The position numbers and the translations under genes are program-made. Below the pieces are notes generated by a model, which was not told the DNA's origin, ran no database searches, and saw only the letters and a list, made by a program, of their open reading frames with translations. A stretch of DNA of 64,000 bases from Pipra filicauda (taxonomy: Eukaryota; Chordata; Aves; Passeriformes; Pipridae): assembly GCF_003945595.2 (NCBI RefSeq), contig NW_024104998.1:2187224-2251223 (forward strand), in the 5' to 3' direction. Below are positions 23,788 through 35,307 of the stretch, piece by piece. Every line of letters starts with the position of its first letter. Position 1 is the first letter of the stretch.

Positions 23788-25569
23788 ACTAAACTGTTTG
23801 GAAATTCTCAAAGTAAATCCACAGAGCAGCATGAGGGAATCCACATTATATCATGAGGGAAAGGAATTATAAGTCATGTGCCAAAAAACACGTGAACTTC
23901 AGTTCAGTGAATTTCCCACTCTATAAAAGACTAATGTTGTTTCTTTTTTGTTGGTTTTGTTAGTTTGTTTTAACTAGTAGGACCCAATTGTCATATCTTG
24001 TTTGTGTTTGTGCCAGAGACACACTACAGTACTGGGCTGTGAGACAAAATAAAACTCACTTGCCAAGCAATAGCACAATTGCTTCAGTAATTGCACAGTT
24101 CAGTTAACAATTGCATGAGTTTATAGTCTTAGTTTGAAGGAAATATTCTCCATCCTTTTATGAGGCTGATCATTTGTATTACAACTGACATGGTCCTCTG
24201 TTGGAAGATGAGGAGGCTGCTACTAAATGTTTCAGTGAAATGACCTCTGTTCAAAGCACACAGAGTTGAACTGCTTTGACCCAGTGCTATGGGGTGGATT
24301 CTGCATTCCCTCCGTTGCTGAACACAATTACACTGCTTACACTACTACTCAGCAGCACTCAGTGCTACTCATAGTATCTGGTCTCTGCAGCAGCTTTCAA
24401 GTTATATACCATGATTAAATAAATTAAGAAGGTTTTTTAAATAAGTTGCAATATCTTTCACTGTTTTGCATATGCCTTACAAAAGTCTAATTTTTAGAAA
24501 ATACTCAATAGTTTTTAGAGCTGGATGAGTCAACAGAATTCTTAAAATAATTGGCATCATTTCATAACAGATATATGACAACATAAGCTGCCCCTGTAAA
24601 CTTCAAGCTGGGATACAGACTGCATATGAGGAAAAGCTCTATAAGGTTATCTGACTTATAATTATAGAAAAAGTAAACCAGTACCTTCGCTATGCAGTGC
24701 ATGGCATAATACTGTTACATAATATGTCATGTAAATGTTGGCATTGTATTAACTTTTAGTACTGGAGAAAATCCGTGTTATCATCTGATTACTCAGAAAG
24801 CACATGAAAGCCGCCTTTCTGTAATTTAATTTTTCCTTCCAAATAGGATCCAGTCACTGTTTAGTGATGGACAAGGAGTAGCCATCTGCTCCTTAACTTC
24901 ATTATTCCCAGAGCTTGTTAAAACTGAGGAATCAGCGTTTTGAAAAGGGGAAGCTCTCTTTCTCCTATGACCTTCCTCACCCTCCCAGGATTAAACCATT
25001 GCAAAGAGAATTAAAGTCAGGCCAGTAGCACACATGGGGTTTCTCCAGCTGTTATTTGCTTTGCATTTATTTTTATGCATGAAACCCTGTCTGAATATCC
25101 TCACTTCTTGCAGAGATCACAGCTTAATTCTTTACTTCCTGCAGCAAAGGATCCACAGGCTAGCTGTTATTCACCTCACTTCTTCCCTGCACCCATTATT
25201 CATCACTGTTTACCACTGGGAAGGTAATACACTTGACTGACCTAGCACATTCCCCACTCTCTTTAATCCCTCTTCCCTCTTTGGGTTGAGTACACCTAGT
25301 CAAAATGGGCATCAATTTGCTAAGGAGCAAACAGGTATCTGCTGCTGTTTGGCAAACTTCTGTATGTCAACACTTGGCTGAAGTCCTTACTTCAGTAACT
25401 TAAATCCCAGTTTTAAGCCTTTCCGCTACATCCCTCTCACCTCTCTCTTGCTCTCAAATTAGATCTGGACTTTCCCTTCCAAGTTGTGTTCCCTTTCTTC
25501 CCCAGTTTCTGGGCTGCTGAGCTGCTTTTTTCAGTGCCATGCCCCCTTTCAGGCTGGACTGGGACTGGT

Positions 25570-26400
25570 GATGGAGAAGGAAGACAGGAGGGAAAGAAAG
25601 GGCAGGAAAGTGAGGAATGTGGGGAAATGGGCAGGGAAGAAAGGAGACAAGGAGCAGGGCAGGAAGGAGAGTAGACAGGGAAGGCAGAAAACAGGAAGGC
25701 AGGAATAAGAGAATCAGAGAAACAGGACAAGGAGGACTGGAGGCAGAAGAGCCAGGATAGATAGGAGGCTGGAAGCAGGAAACAGGGCAGGGAGGCAAGG
25801 GAGGCAAGGGAGGCAGGGGAAGCAGAGGAGGAAGGGGGAGGTAAGGGAAGTAGAGCAGGCAGGGCAAAGAAGAGAGTCAGGGAGAAGGGGAAGGAGGCAC
25901 GGAGGCAGAGAGCAGAGGGAGGCAGAGAGCAGAGAGGTAGGACAGGCAGGAGAGGCAGTCAGGGGAGGCAGGAATCAGGGTAAGGAGGTAGGGAGGGACC
26001 AGGCCAGCGAAGATGCAGAGGAGGCAGGGAACAGGGCCGGAAGGGAGCAGGGAGTCAGGACAGGCATGAGGTAAGCAGTGGAGGCAGGGGACACAGAGAC
26101 AGGGAAGGCAGTGAACAGGGGAAAGACGTAGGCAGGGCAAACAGATCAGGCAGAAGGCGAGGAAACAGAGGCAGGAGAGATAGGCTGGGAGGCAGGAGGT
26201 AGGTCAGACAGGGAGCAGGGCAGAAAGGAGGCAGCAGGCAGAGAGTAGGGTGGGGAGGAGGCAAGGAGCGGGTCAGGCAGAAGGGAGCAGGAGAGGCTAG
26301 GCAGGCAGGACGCAGCCGGCAGGAGGCAGGGAGCAGGGCAGGCAGGAGGGAGCCGGGCAGGTAGGAGGGAGCCGGGCAGGCAGGAGGCCGGGAAGGGAGC
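25570..26400. repeat. Long purine-rich low-complexity tract of the GGCAGG/GGAGG type
   Basis: For about 830 bases the + strand is nearly all G and A with scattered C and T, built from variants of GGCAGG, GGAGGCAGGGA and GGAAGGGAGC. Examples are ggaggcaagggaggcaaggg near 25792-25813 and repeated ggcaggaggga/gccgggcagg near 26340-26390. C and G rise toward the CpG island on its right. On the CLVS1 strand it is transcribed as a C/U-rich RNA. Long open frames here (Pro/Leu/Ser-rich on the minus strand, Gly/Arg/Glu-rich on the plus strand) are products of composition and not genes. Confidence 0.9.
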
Positions 26401-26540
26401 GTCCCCTGCCCGCCACCGGAGCTGTCCTCCCGGTGGTGCTGAATCGCCGCACCCCGGGCCCGGAGGGTCGGGGGGCGCCGGGGGCGCCGGGAGCGCGGAG
26501 AGCCGCCCTGCGCAACCCCAAAGAAGGCAAATCCAAATAC

Positions 26541-26700
26541 CTGCACAGCGCCAGCAGCTGCCGTGGGGCGGCGGGGGGCTGCGTGGGGTGGGGTTTTCCC
26601 CCTGTAGATGTCCTTGCTGCTGAGATGGGTGGGCGAGAAAGATCTCCCGGCTCCCGGGTTCCGGCTCAGATCTCTCTAGAAAACTGAATGAGCGAGCGCC
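26541..26700 (-). other. Candidate non-coding first exon of CLVS1 (donor end at 26541; 5' end not defined)
   Basis: On the minus strand GCGCTGTGCAG|GTATTTGG at 26541/26540 gives a plausible splice donor inside the CpG island. Splicing it to the acceptor at 16407 would make a leader without adding coding sequence. The right-hand limit given is arbitrary, since no start site can be fixed from sequence alone. A GTATTT donor is acceptable but not optimal. Confidence 0.3.
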
Positions 26701-26715
26701 AGCTCCACGGGGCTG

Positions 26716-26718
<3 letters not shown>

Positions 26719-26760
<42 letters not shown>
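26719..26760. repeat. Homopolymer run of 42 T inside the CpG island
   Basis: The run is an uninterrupted 42-base T tract (A on the minus strand) flanked by ggctgtga on the left and gttgttggaggcgtg on the right. It may be an expanded mononucleotide repeat, a poly(A) tail left by an insertion on the minus strand, or partly an assembly artefact, because such runs are hard to sequence. No retroelement body is visible next to it. Confidence 0.95.
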
Positions 26761-26761
<1 letters not shown>

Positions 26762-27819
26762 TTGTTGGAGGCGTGTGCGCCAAAGCTTGGGTCCTTCCAC
26801 TGCCGTCCCCCTGGGTCCTAAGCCCTCCTGCCGCCCGCCCGGCTGCCTCCCGGCGCTCCCGATGCCCCTGGGATGCGGGCTAGGTGCTCCGTGCCGCCGC
26901 GGGAGGGGTGGGAAGGGGCTGCTGGTGGCCGGGAGGGCTTAGCACTGCAGGCTTCTACCCAGCGGCGTGGGCTTCACCGCCTGTTTTCTAGCATCACCCC
27001 TTTCCCAGCGAAAGTCGGGCAGAGCACAGCCTCCTGCGGCATTTACAGCAGCCATGGAAAGAGTGGTCTTAATGGACCATGTATTATCGACGGGCTGCTT
27101 TAATGAACATGGCAGCCTGGGTTTATAAGAGAAGTTTTGCCTGGGTCCGACTGCAGGGACATCTAGCTCAGCGTGCTTTCACCAACAGTACCCACAGCAA
27201 ATGTCTGGTCAAGAATGTAAAAATACCCCTGCACTCTCTCAGCCCCTCTCCCAAGTACTTCAAGTTCAGGAATTTTCCCAGCAATGTAGTACCTGTGTTT
27301 TTCAGATGAAATTGTACTCCTTGAGAACAACGTCTCCTAGAATACTCACAAATTTCTAGAAAATCCTTCCATAATGTCCTTTGACTAGGCCATCTACCTA
27401 TTTCACAGTCACCTGTAATTCATTATAGTGATCTATAAGCTTTTGATAGTGGTGTAGAAAGGACAGAAGAAGGGAACTACTCTTATTAAATTAGGTCCTG
27501 AAAATCACTTTCTGTACAAGCCTCATAAGACCTGTATTAAACTGTACTTGTACTTACTACTTTAGACTGTATTAAACTGTACTCAGACTTTGAGTGACGT
27601 AATGACCTTGGCAGCCAAATTCACACCCATCTGCTTTTATCAACACACTAAGCTCAACTAAATGTGTGCTTCTTCTTTTGTTACCCCTGTACATTGTGGA
27701 GTAAAATTCCTGTGAAGTGGTGGATTAAAGTCAGCTGATTGTCCTGGTCTATTTGCTTTGGGCATCTCTCTTGAGTCAGTTACTGAAGGATCTTATATAG
27801 CAAAGAACTAGGTGATAAA

Positions 27820-28380
27820 TGATAGAGATAAGGAACAACTTCTACATAAGAAATGGCTAAACAGAGTAGGATTCTTTGGCATGGAAAAAAAAAGGTAAGT
27901 GTAGATAAAACAGTGATGTGGGGGGGGGGGGTTGTCATTCATAACATTTCATAATAATGAGCAACATGAGGAAGATAAATTGGAATGATATCTCAGTATT
28001 ATTTCCAGTTTTAGGAGTAGGAGAAATGAAATCCACTAAAGCCTTGCTTTGATTTAAACAAAAGGACATACTTCTTCACAAAATATTTAGTGAAACTGTA
28101 GAAGTCATTTCCACGGGACTTCATGCTTCAGAAAATTTTAGGACATATTTATGGAAGAAAAAAACATTAAAGGCTTTTAAATATGAAGTCATGACCTCTG
28201 GCTCGGGAAGTTCCTGTTACACAAATTGCTGAAGGTTGGGGTTATATTTGGGAAAGAATGATTATATTCTTGCCCTGCTCTTATTCTTTACCTTAACCAT
28301 CCACTGCTGATCACTGCTGGAGACAGGCACTGGGCTAGATGGATCTTTGCTCTAACCCAGTACCAATTTCTCTTATAGAC
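27820..28380 (+). mobile_element. Ancient CR1-type LINE, 3' end
   Basis: The sequence is diverged but colinear with the 3' part of old CR1 elements: gaacaacttctacataagaa, cttcttcacaaaatatttag, tgaaactgtagaagtcattt and the terminal hallmark cactgggctagatggatctt followed by aacccagta. The homology is interrupted by a 12-base G run at 27920-27931. It lies about 1 kb upstream of the CpG island. Confidence 0.7.
27920..27931. repeat. Run of 12 G
   Basis: A 12-base G homopolymer interrupts an old CR1 remnant. Runs like this are prone to length error in assemblies and to slippage. Confidence 0.9.
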
Positions 28381-29776
28381 AAAGTAGACTGAGAATGTGA
28401 ACACAACAGGATCCATTTCAGTTTTGCTTTCCCTTGAAAGGGGAATATTCAGTGGTTTCGTTCTACTTCAAAGAGTTTACATCCAGACAGAGTCACTTGC
28501 TTTTTAGAGGAAACACCCCAATATTAACGAGCAAAGGCAAAAGGAATCTGTGGGGAAGATGACTTGTGCTTTTAGAATGATTTCCATGCTCAACCACTAA
28601 TTTAACCCACAGCATGTTTGAAAAAGGTATATGAGGTAGGTCTTGTGACCCTACCACATTGACTGGAAGACAAGAAGTAGCATCTCAGAGCAGAGAGCTC
28701 AAAACCCTCACAAGAGCATTTGTCCCACCACTTGATATAAAAGTATTTCTAACCCTGGGGAAGTTAACAGTCAATTATTAAGTAGTCTCATTAGATCATT
28801 ATTTTCTGCATAGAGATCAATTTGGAGATAAAAGAACAAGCACTGTGTTTTCATAATCCTCTTGCAAGCTTCCACTCTTGCACATATGATAAAGATTAAT
28901 GTACTAGCTACTGTAACTATGCAGTACTTCCCTGGGAATTGTTAATAATATTAAGTGGAAAGAACATGACTCTATAAACCAACTGCCTTAGGCAGTTCAA
29001 TGAGTTGCCAAATTTGATGTATGCTTAATATTTGGGGATTTAATATTTTTATTTGGTTTAATTGGCATATTTTTTCCTTCTGTAGTGTTGCTGTTAAGTG
29101 ACTACTGCTTGCTGATCCACTGGATGATTGACGTGTTGCACAGTCCTATGGTAGAAGCATTTCTCTAAACATATTACAGTAGGGCCTTATATCAATCCCA
29201 CTGCAAATATTCTCATGTTACTTTCTCATTACCACTTTATCACCTCTTCATCCCTTCCTTTCTGCAAAGTCTACTCTGTACTCTGAGAGCACGCTTCAAG
29301 TCATCTCATTCTGTGCATTGTCCCAGTCATTACACTTCAACCAAAGTTATGACCTCAGAAACAAGAGTGTTGAAGATATAAACTTTGAGTTTCATAAAAC
29401 TATGCCTGGGACATTAGAAACTCCCTTGCTGATGTGCACAGACTGGAGCTTCATCCCTTTCTCACTTGCAGTGTTGAACACACAGAGCTAAGGGGAGAAA
29501 AATGTGCCTGTAATCACAGTTTTTTACTGAAGGCATTACAGCTGACTGAAAACATGGAGGGAACAGATCAGTCCACGGGAACATGGAAGGGGAGGATATT
29601 TTATACAGCCTTTTCTGAAAGTAAAACAGAACTTCAATATTAAATTTATTCTAACCTGACTTTCCCTGTTGTCACACGTATTGTTTCTCTATTTTAACAA
29701 AGAGCAAAGAGATCACAAAGACCACAAACTTGGAAAGAGAATGCATATTTTCACCACCAGCAGAAGGTATCCATGT

Positions 29777-29810
29777 ACCTAAACTATCAAGGAACCTGAA
29801 CTATCAAGAA
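29777..29810. repeat. Tandem duplication of a 17-bp unit, diverged
   Basis: Acctaaactatcaagga at 29777-29793 is followed by acctgaactatcaagaa at 29794-29810, differing at two positions. Confidence 0.85.
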
Positions 29811-30219
29811 GGTCAGAGTGGCTGGTTGCTCCATAGTCTAGGTATGATAAATAGTTTCTACTCTCTTTGCAGCAAAATATTTTGTCTTCACTCAGTGAAA
29901 CGCACAGCCTCTTGCAGCATTTTTGACTGCCAAGAACTGTTGTGAAGTTAGGGGCTAGTTTGAACATTTTTGCATCTCTGATATTGTTGTCTCATTCATA
30001 CAAAGCCCAAACCCACCAAAATATTTTAATTCATCACAGTCAGGAATGGATTTTTTTTTAATACCAGAAAAACCATTCCAAATAAGTGGAAAACTGCTCT
30101 CCCTCTGCCTTAAGACTGAAACAGAGATATATATCTACATAACATACAAATATATTGTTCTTCAGTATTTTATAGGGTTAGGGTATGTGAATGTTGTGCA
30201 TATATATTCCTTGAGCAGA

Positions 30220-30282
30220 AAGGTTGGACCAGATGACCCCACCGGTCATCCCTTCTAACCTTATTCATTCTGTGGTTCTGTT
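30220..30282 (+). mobile_element. CR1 LINE, 3' terminal fragment
   Basis: The stretch aggttggaccagatgacccc, then ccttctaacc and attcattctgtggttctg, matches the last about 60 bases of CR1 (ggttggactagatgat...attctatgattct type). Only the extreme 3' end is present, a common result of 5' truncation. Confidence 0.7.
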
Positions 30283-31196
30283 ATATAAGGAGAGGGACAG
30301 ATCTTTGATGCAATTCAGTATATACCTAGTGTCATTAAATTTCCAAGTGTGATTTCTCCAAAATTTAAAATGTTCTTTACAGCTTGTGAACAGGGAATTT
30401 TAGAAATAATATAGTGTAGGATGTTCTTGTATCTTTAAATTTTCTTTTGTGAAAAATTTACTGCAAGTTTCTAAAATTAACAGTCAATTTTAATAATTAA
30501 TTGGGAGCTCAATCTTTTTCTCTAATCTACAATTACCATCTGGTTTTATTTCCTTTGAAAGTAACTGCATTGAAAGCCCCAGTAGACTAAAAAATAATAA
30601 TTCTAAAACAGCTTAGACCCAATAAATCATTATTCTTAAGGGAGAAGTAACTCTTAGATCACAGTTCAGAGAGATTCATGTTATAAATCCTCCCAGGTTT
30701 CCTGAAACTTTAAAATACTTAAAAATTTATACCAAAGAATGCAAAACATATGCAAATTGATTGTTCGTGTGACTTATTTAATGAGAAAGGTCCAGTTTTG
30801 CCATTTTTGCTCTTGATGTAGAGAATTCATTCTTTTGCTGAACTCACATACAGTGACCACTTATGCCACTCTCAGAATAACGTGTAACTGGGACACAAGG
30901 AGAGTTTTGGCCTTAAGCATGTAGGTGGGTGAAGCTGAAATATTCCATTTCCATGGGAATTCCAGGCACTGGAGAGGAGATCCAGCATACAGCTGGAGGT
31001 CAGAAGCAGAATTCAGGTAAAGGCAAACAAACTCTCAGAACTGCGATCCACAATTTTTCCCCTCAGCTCCTACTTAACTCTGAAATGGTCTAATTCCCAT
31101 AGCTAGGTTATTTTGGGATTGTGGAGCTCGTGCAGGTCCAGGCTGAGTATCTTGGTTCCAATGATCAATCAACTTTCAAAAACTATAAGTGAATAT

Positions 31197-31735
31197 GAGT
31201 CAGCAGTGCCCTGGCAGCCAGGAGGGCCAACCATGTCCTGGGGGGTATCAGGCAAAGCATCACAGCCAGTCAGGGCAGGGGACTGACACGCTGTGCTCTG
31301 CACTGGTACTGCCTCACCTTGCGTACTGTGGCAGTTTTGGGCACTGCAATATAAGAAAGATATAAAGCTATTAAAGATTGTCCAAAGGAGGGCCACGAGG
31401 ATGGTGAAGGGCTTTGAGGGGGAGCCGTATGAGGAGCGAATGAGGTCACTTGGTCTGCTCAGCCAGGAGAAGAGGAGACTAAGGGGAGACCTCATCTCAG
31501 TCTACGACTTCCTCATGAGGGGAAGAGGAGCACGCACTGACCTCTTCTCTGTGTTGACCAGTGACAGGACCCAACGGAGTGTCCTGAAGTTGTGTCAGGA
31601 GAGATTTAGGTTGGATATTAGAAAAAGGTTCTTCACTCCAAGGGTGGTTGGGCACTGAAACAGGTTCCCCAGGGAAGTGGTCACAGCCCCAAGCCTGTCA
31701 GAGTTCAAGAAGCATTCAAGAAGTGTCTCTCTGAC
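31197..31735 (+). mobile_element. CR1 LINE, 5'- and 3'-truncated copy on the + strand
   Basis: The frame from 31293 translates to ORF2 C-terminal sequence: [20 protein letters not shown], then [34 protein letters not shown] and [16 protein letters not shown] stop replaces the Trp/Asn that normally follows (gggcactgaaacaggttccc). Upstream, cagtgccctggcagccagga extends the homology to about 31197. After ttcaagaagcattcaagaag the homology ends, so the 3' tail is missing. Confidence 0.92.
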
Positions 31736-33882
31736 ATGTGCATGTTGGAAATGTTGACTTTAGGCTCAGATGTGCTGTTAAAGTCAGGCACAGATTTGGC
31801 CTCGTGTCTTTAGTCAGTTTAACTTGGCAGCGCTTGACTGTGCTGGCTTTCGTGAGATAACTGATTTAAATCACCTGGGGACCTGCTCCTATTGAGTTCA
31901 ATTACTTACAAAGTCAGTGCTACTCTGTCTGAACAATAATGGCACTGTCTTGCTAATCCACTAAGTGTCCTTTTGCAGAGGGAAATAAATTGTGAGATGT
32001 CGTGTTTTGCATAGCTAGTGCCTAAATGATATGGCCTTTAAAGAATAGCATGACAAAACTTTGCCATACTGCCTAAGAAGGCGAATATCAGAGCTAATGT
32101 TCTTCCTGATTCGGGGGTAAGACAACCTAAGGTAGTCTGGAATGACAAGAAAAGCTTGCAGGGAGGTAAGTGTTCCAAAAAATAGATTAATCCATGAAGG
32201 TTTTGGATGGCTGTTGAAGAACTAATTCAGAAAAATCCCCTTGGGAAAAACCTAGCTGCTTTGCACATGAGCAACACTTCAGTCAGAATTCTAGCACACT
32301 GATCTCAGATAAGATTTGTTAAAAGCTTGAAATACATAAGCTGTTAAATGTCAATTCTCCAGTGTGTTAACTTCGGGGTTCCTGAATTTTCCAAAGTCTG
32401 TTGTATATTTTCCTTTTTGTATAATAATTGAAACTTGCTCCTATGTACTCGTCCAAGGTAGCTTTAACAGTTGAGCTCAAAATGCAAGAATGTAACTTGA
32501 GAAGCGACAAAAAAAGAATTTGAAGGTTGGTAGTTGAACTGGAATAGTTAAAGATGAGGGGAATAATAGGATTCTCATCTGATTGCTTAATTTGTTACGT
32601 GATGATTTATTTCTGAAATAGTTTTAAATGAATGATGTACGCATGCAGCTTTGGATGGCACTAACATAAATCAGCAACAGTAATAATGACTGTGAGATCT
32701 TGCATGTGTAAACAAGCATATGTGCAATATAAATTCAATTATCTCAATGTCACTGAGGATATAGAATAATTTCATATTTGTGACTGAATAACTGCAGAAA
32801 TTTTTGTTCAAGATACAGGACAGATTCTTGTTCTGGATAGCTGAAATCTCTTTGCTGAAAACTGAAGTATATGAATGTATATCCATATATGTACAAAAAT
32901 AGAGGCAAGAACAATGGTTGCAATGCTCAGCATATATAAATCAACATCAGTCCACTGACTGTGCCGGAGGTGTGCTAATTTACACTAGCCAGCACAGGGG
33001 TAAGTCTGTGTATATAAAGCAACTATTACAACTGTCATCAGTCTGATGTTTTACATTGCTACTTTGTACAGGAGTGTAAAGGATGCAACTATCTGCTGAA
33101 ACTACTCTACAGAACGGTTTTATTCTTCCTGGGATGCAGGGTTTAGACAGTATCAGTGTCATCTTGCAAACACTGGGTATGTTTTAATGTCATCTTGGAG
33201 CTCTGGCATAATCCATCTAGAATATATATCCAGCAGTGGGGCATACAGCAATCATGTATTTTTAACTGGCAGGAGGCTTTTTGCTTGTCATAGCTGGTGA
33301 GCCCCCAGGGAGGTGAGGCTCCTGCCATCCTGGTTCCTGATATATGCTGATTCAGTCATTAAAATGTGCATTCATCTTCCTTCTCCCAAGACTTAGCTGT
33401 GCACAGCAGGTTTAACTAAATTACCAATAAGAAAGCCTCTTAAATCATCTGCAATCCTGACTGGCAGCCTCACAAGCAGATGCAGCAACCAATCTTGAGG
33501 TAAACAGAGTCTGTTCAGCAGCAGCTTTGCACTTCTGTGTGTACCAGCTAGGGTTTTTTTTAATCATTAATGGGCAAGTACATTGAAGACAGAGGGAGGA
33601 GGGGCAGAGGAAGAATGAGAAAAATGGCTGGGAAGGAAAAGTTGAGACTATTGGAAAATTCTCATTGCCTTGTCTGTGGTGGTACCCTCTCTGCAGCTGT
33701 AAGATAAAAGGAACAGCCCCTTCTCTTAAGTGTCCCTAGCTTCAGGGTGTGGAGAACTGTTAATCAGCTTGTTCTCATGCAGCATGGATCTGCAGCAGGG
33801 CTGGCTGGAGAAGTGCCAAGAACTGCCACTTCATTCTGAGAAATCTCCTCCCTTTGCCTGAGATTTTAATGGCTTTGGGACA

Positions 33883-33930
33883 TGTCTGTCTGTGTGTGTG
33901 TCTCTGTGTTTGTGTGTCTGTGTGTGCTTG
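33883..33930. repeat. Imperfect (TG)n/(TC)n microsatellite
   Basis: The tract tgtctgtctgtgtgtgtgtc followed by tctgtgtttgtgtgtctgtg is a degenerate dinucleotide repeat with TC interruptions, which usually lower length instability. Confidence 0.9.
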
Positions 33931-34536
33931 TACGAGAGAGAGAAAATGTATTCTCTTGTCACTTTTATACATCTCACACACACCACGGCAAATACCTTTT
34001 TTTTCCTATGTGTACACATGAAAGGTGGTTTCAGTAACTGTTTACTGTGCTGGAAAGATCTGGTTCTGGAAGCAAGCCCTCACTGTCAGGCATTGTTGGA
34101 ATCTATCGCAGCTGCCAGATCACCTCTGGAGAGGCATAAAATCCCAGAAACTCTTTATTAAGGTGTTCAAGATCAGCTGTTGCCTAACTAGCTGGACACA
34201 ATTAGTCTTGCTTCCCTCTTAGTAAAGGGTCAAGATTTAACTACAGGCTGTGATTTTCTACAAAAAACTAAATCTGGCCCTCCTTGATACAGGACTTACG
34301 ATCAATCTCATGAAAGCATGCAGGGTTTGCTCCGTGCTAATGCTAAGTTTAAATTATTGGTCTGTTATTTTTCCTATAATGTGGTGCACATAATGCCTCC
34401 ATTGGGCAAAAGCCTAGAAGCTGTCATTAAATTGGATTGACTGTCTCCATGCACTGGACATCTCGTTGCAGAACAGAGGCTGGCTGAGTCCTGCCACAGA
34501 CCTGTAGCACCCTTCAGGAGGTGTCAAGTACTCTGC

Positions 34537-34578
34537 ATGGGTGAATAACCAGATGATGGGTGAATAACCAGATGATGG
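34537..34578. repeat. Exact tandem duplication of a 19-bp unit
   Basis: The unit atgggtgaataaccagatg occurs at 34537-34555 and again at 34556-34574 with no mismatch, followed by the first bases of a third copy (atgg). Identity of the copies suggests a recent event. Confidence 0.95.
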
Positions 34579-35307
34579 AGTGGCTCTACGTGGGTGTTTG
34601 TGTGTGACAGAGTTGCAGTTTCTCTCCTCTCACATGTATCTTTTCCTATGAAAGTGCAGTATGCGAAGAGATGGCAAGTATCTACTTGTCCCAGATGTTG
34701 TTGAAAACCGTGTGCTGCTTGGCATCTCTGAAAAACTACAGGGCAGTGTAAAACCTGAGAAAAAACAGCAGAGCGTGTAGGACTCAAAATATATTTTAAA
34801 AAAAATCCCTCCCTGAAGTCCAAACTAATCCCCATAATCACATATGATTATAAGATCTGGAAAACATGGGAGAAAAAAAAAAATTAAATGTCTTCAAAAA
34901 GAAGTGCTCAGGGACTTGAGATGGAGAGACTTTGCTGTCAGAGTTATACATTGCAAGACAGTAACTTGTCTCCAGCAGGATCAGAAGGAAGAGAGGTACT
35001 TTAGATGCCTGAAGAAATCACTCTACTCTAAACCACTAGGAGGGAGACATCTGATGTAAAACGTGATCCTGAAAGAGACCTCATGACGAATGTTTGTCAG
35101 TATAATCACTGTCCTAGTGAATGAAAGCACAATAATTGATGATACTTAGTGGAAAAATTATTTTTTCTCTTTTTCACCATCTTTAGAGTGAAAAGACTAG
35201 TCTGTTTGTGGAGAAAATATTTCCACACACTGGATATTAGCACTGTGTCTGATTGCACAATTCAGTTTGATTACTTTCCTTCCGACAAAGATTCATCAAA
35301 CACCATG

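Larger units (their letters stand above)
16407..26540 (-). other. CLVS1: Inferred first intron of CLVS1
   Basis: This interval joins the acceptor at 16407-16408 to a candidate donor at 26540-26539 on the minus strand. It contains two CR1 copies (18562-19036, 21627-22148), two purine tracts (23393-23545, 25570-26400) and an A/C-rich run (23757-23787). Between them (16.4-18.5, 19.0-21.6, 22.2-23.4 and 23.8-25.5 kb) I see AT-rich DNA with no recognisable exon or repeat. Its status as an intron rests on the promoter inference and not on transcript data. Confidence 0.45.
26380..26960 (-). promoter_or_regulatory. CLVS1: CpG island, likely CLVS1 promoter
   Basis: This is the only stretch in the window dense in CG dinucleotides, for example ggggcgccgggggcgccggg near 26471-26490, with further clusters at 26560-26700 and 26765-26960. 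In an otherwise AT-rich bird sequence such an island usually marks a promoter. It lies about 10 kb upstream of the CLVS1 start codon in the gene's direction and no other gene is visible nearby, so I assign it to CLVS1. No clear TATA box was identified. It could also drive a divergent + strand non-coding transcript. The island is split by a 42-base T run. Confidence 0.65.

Noticed and set aside
24390..24790. Repeat-free AT-rich block that could be a conserved enhancer
   Set aside because: A single sequence gives no evidence of conservation, and there is no specific motif arrangement to support it.
25437..26690. Several overlapping open frames of 60-163 codons on both strands in the purine tract and CpG island
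   Set aside because: They are Pro/Leu/Ser- or Gly/Arg/Glu-rich products of low-complexity composition. The frame starting near 26546 on the minus strand begins across the candidate splice donor.
31293..31658. 121-codon + strand frame that looks protein-like
   Set aside because: It is CR1 ORF2 sequence from a truncated copy.
33005..33020. TATA-like tatataaagcaac, and a similar one at about 39403
   Set aside because: TATA-like words are expected often in AT-rich DNA, and no gene or CpG context follows either one.
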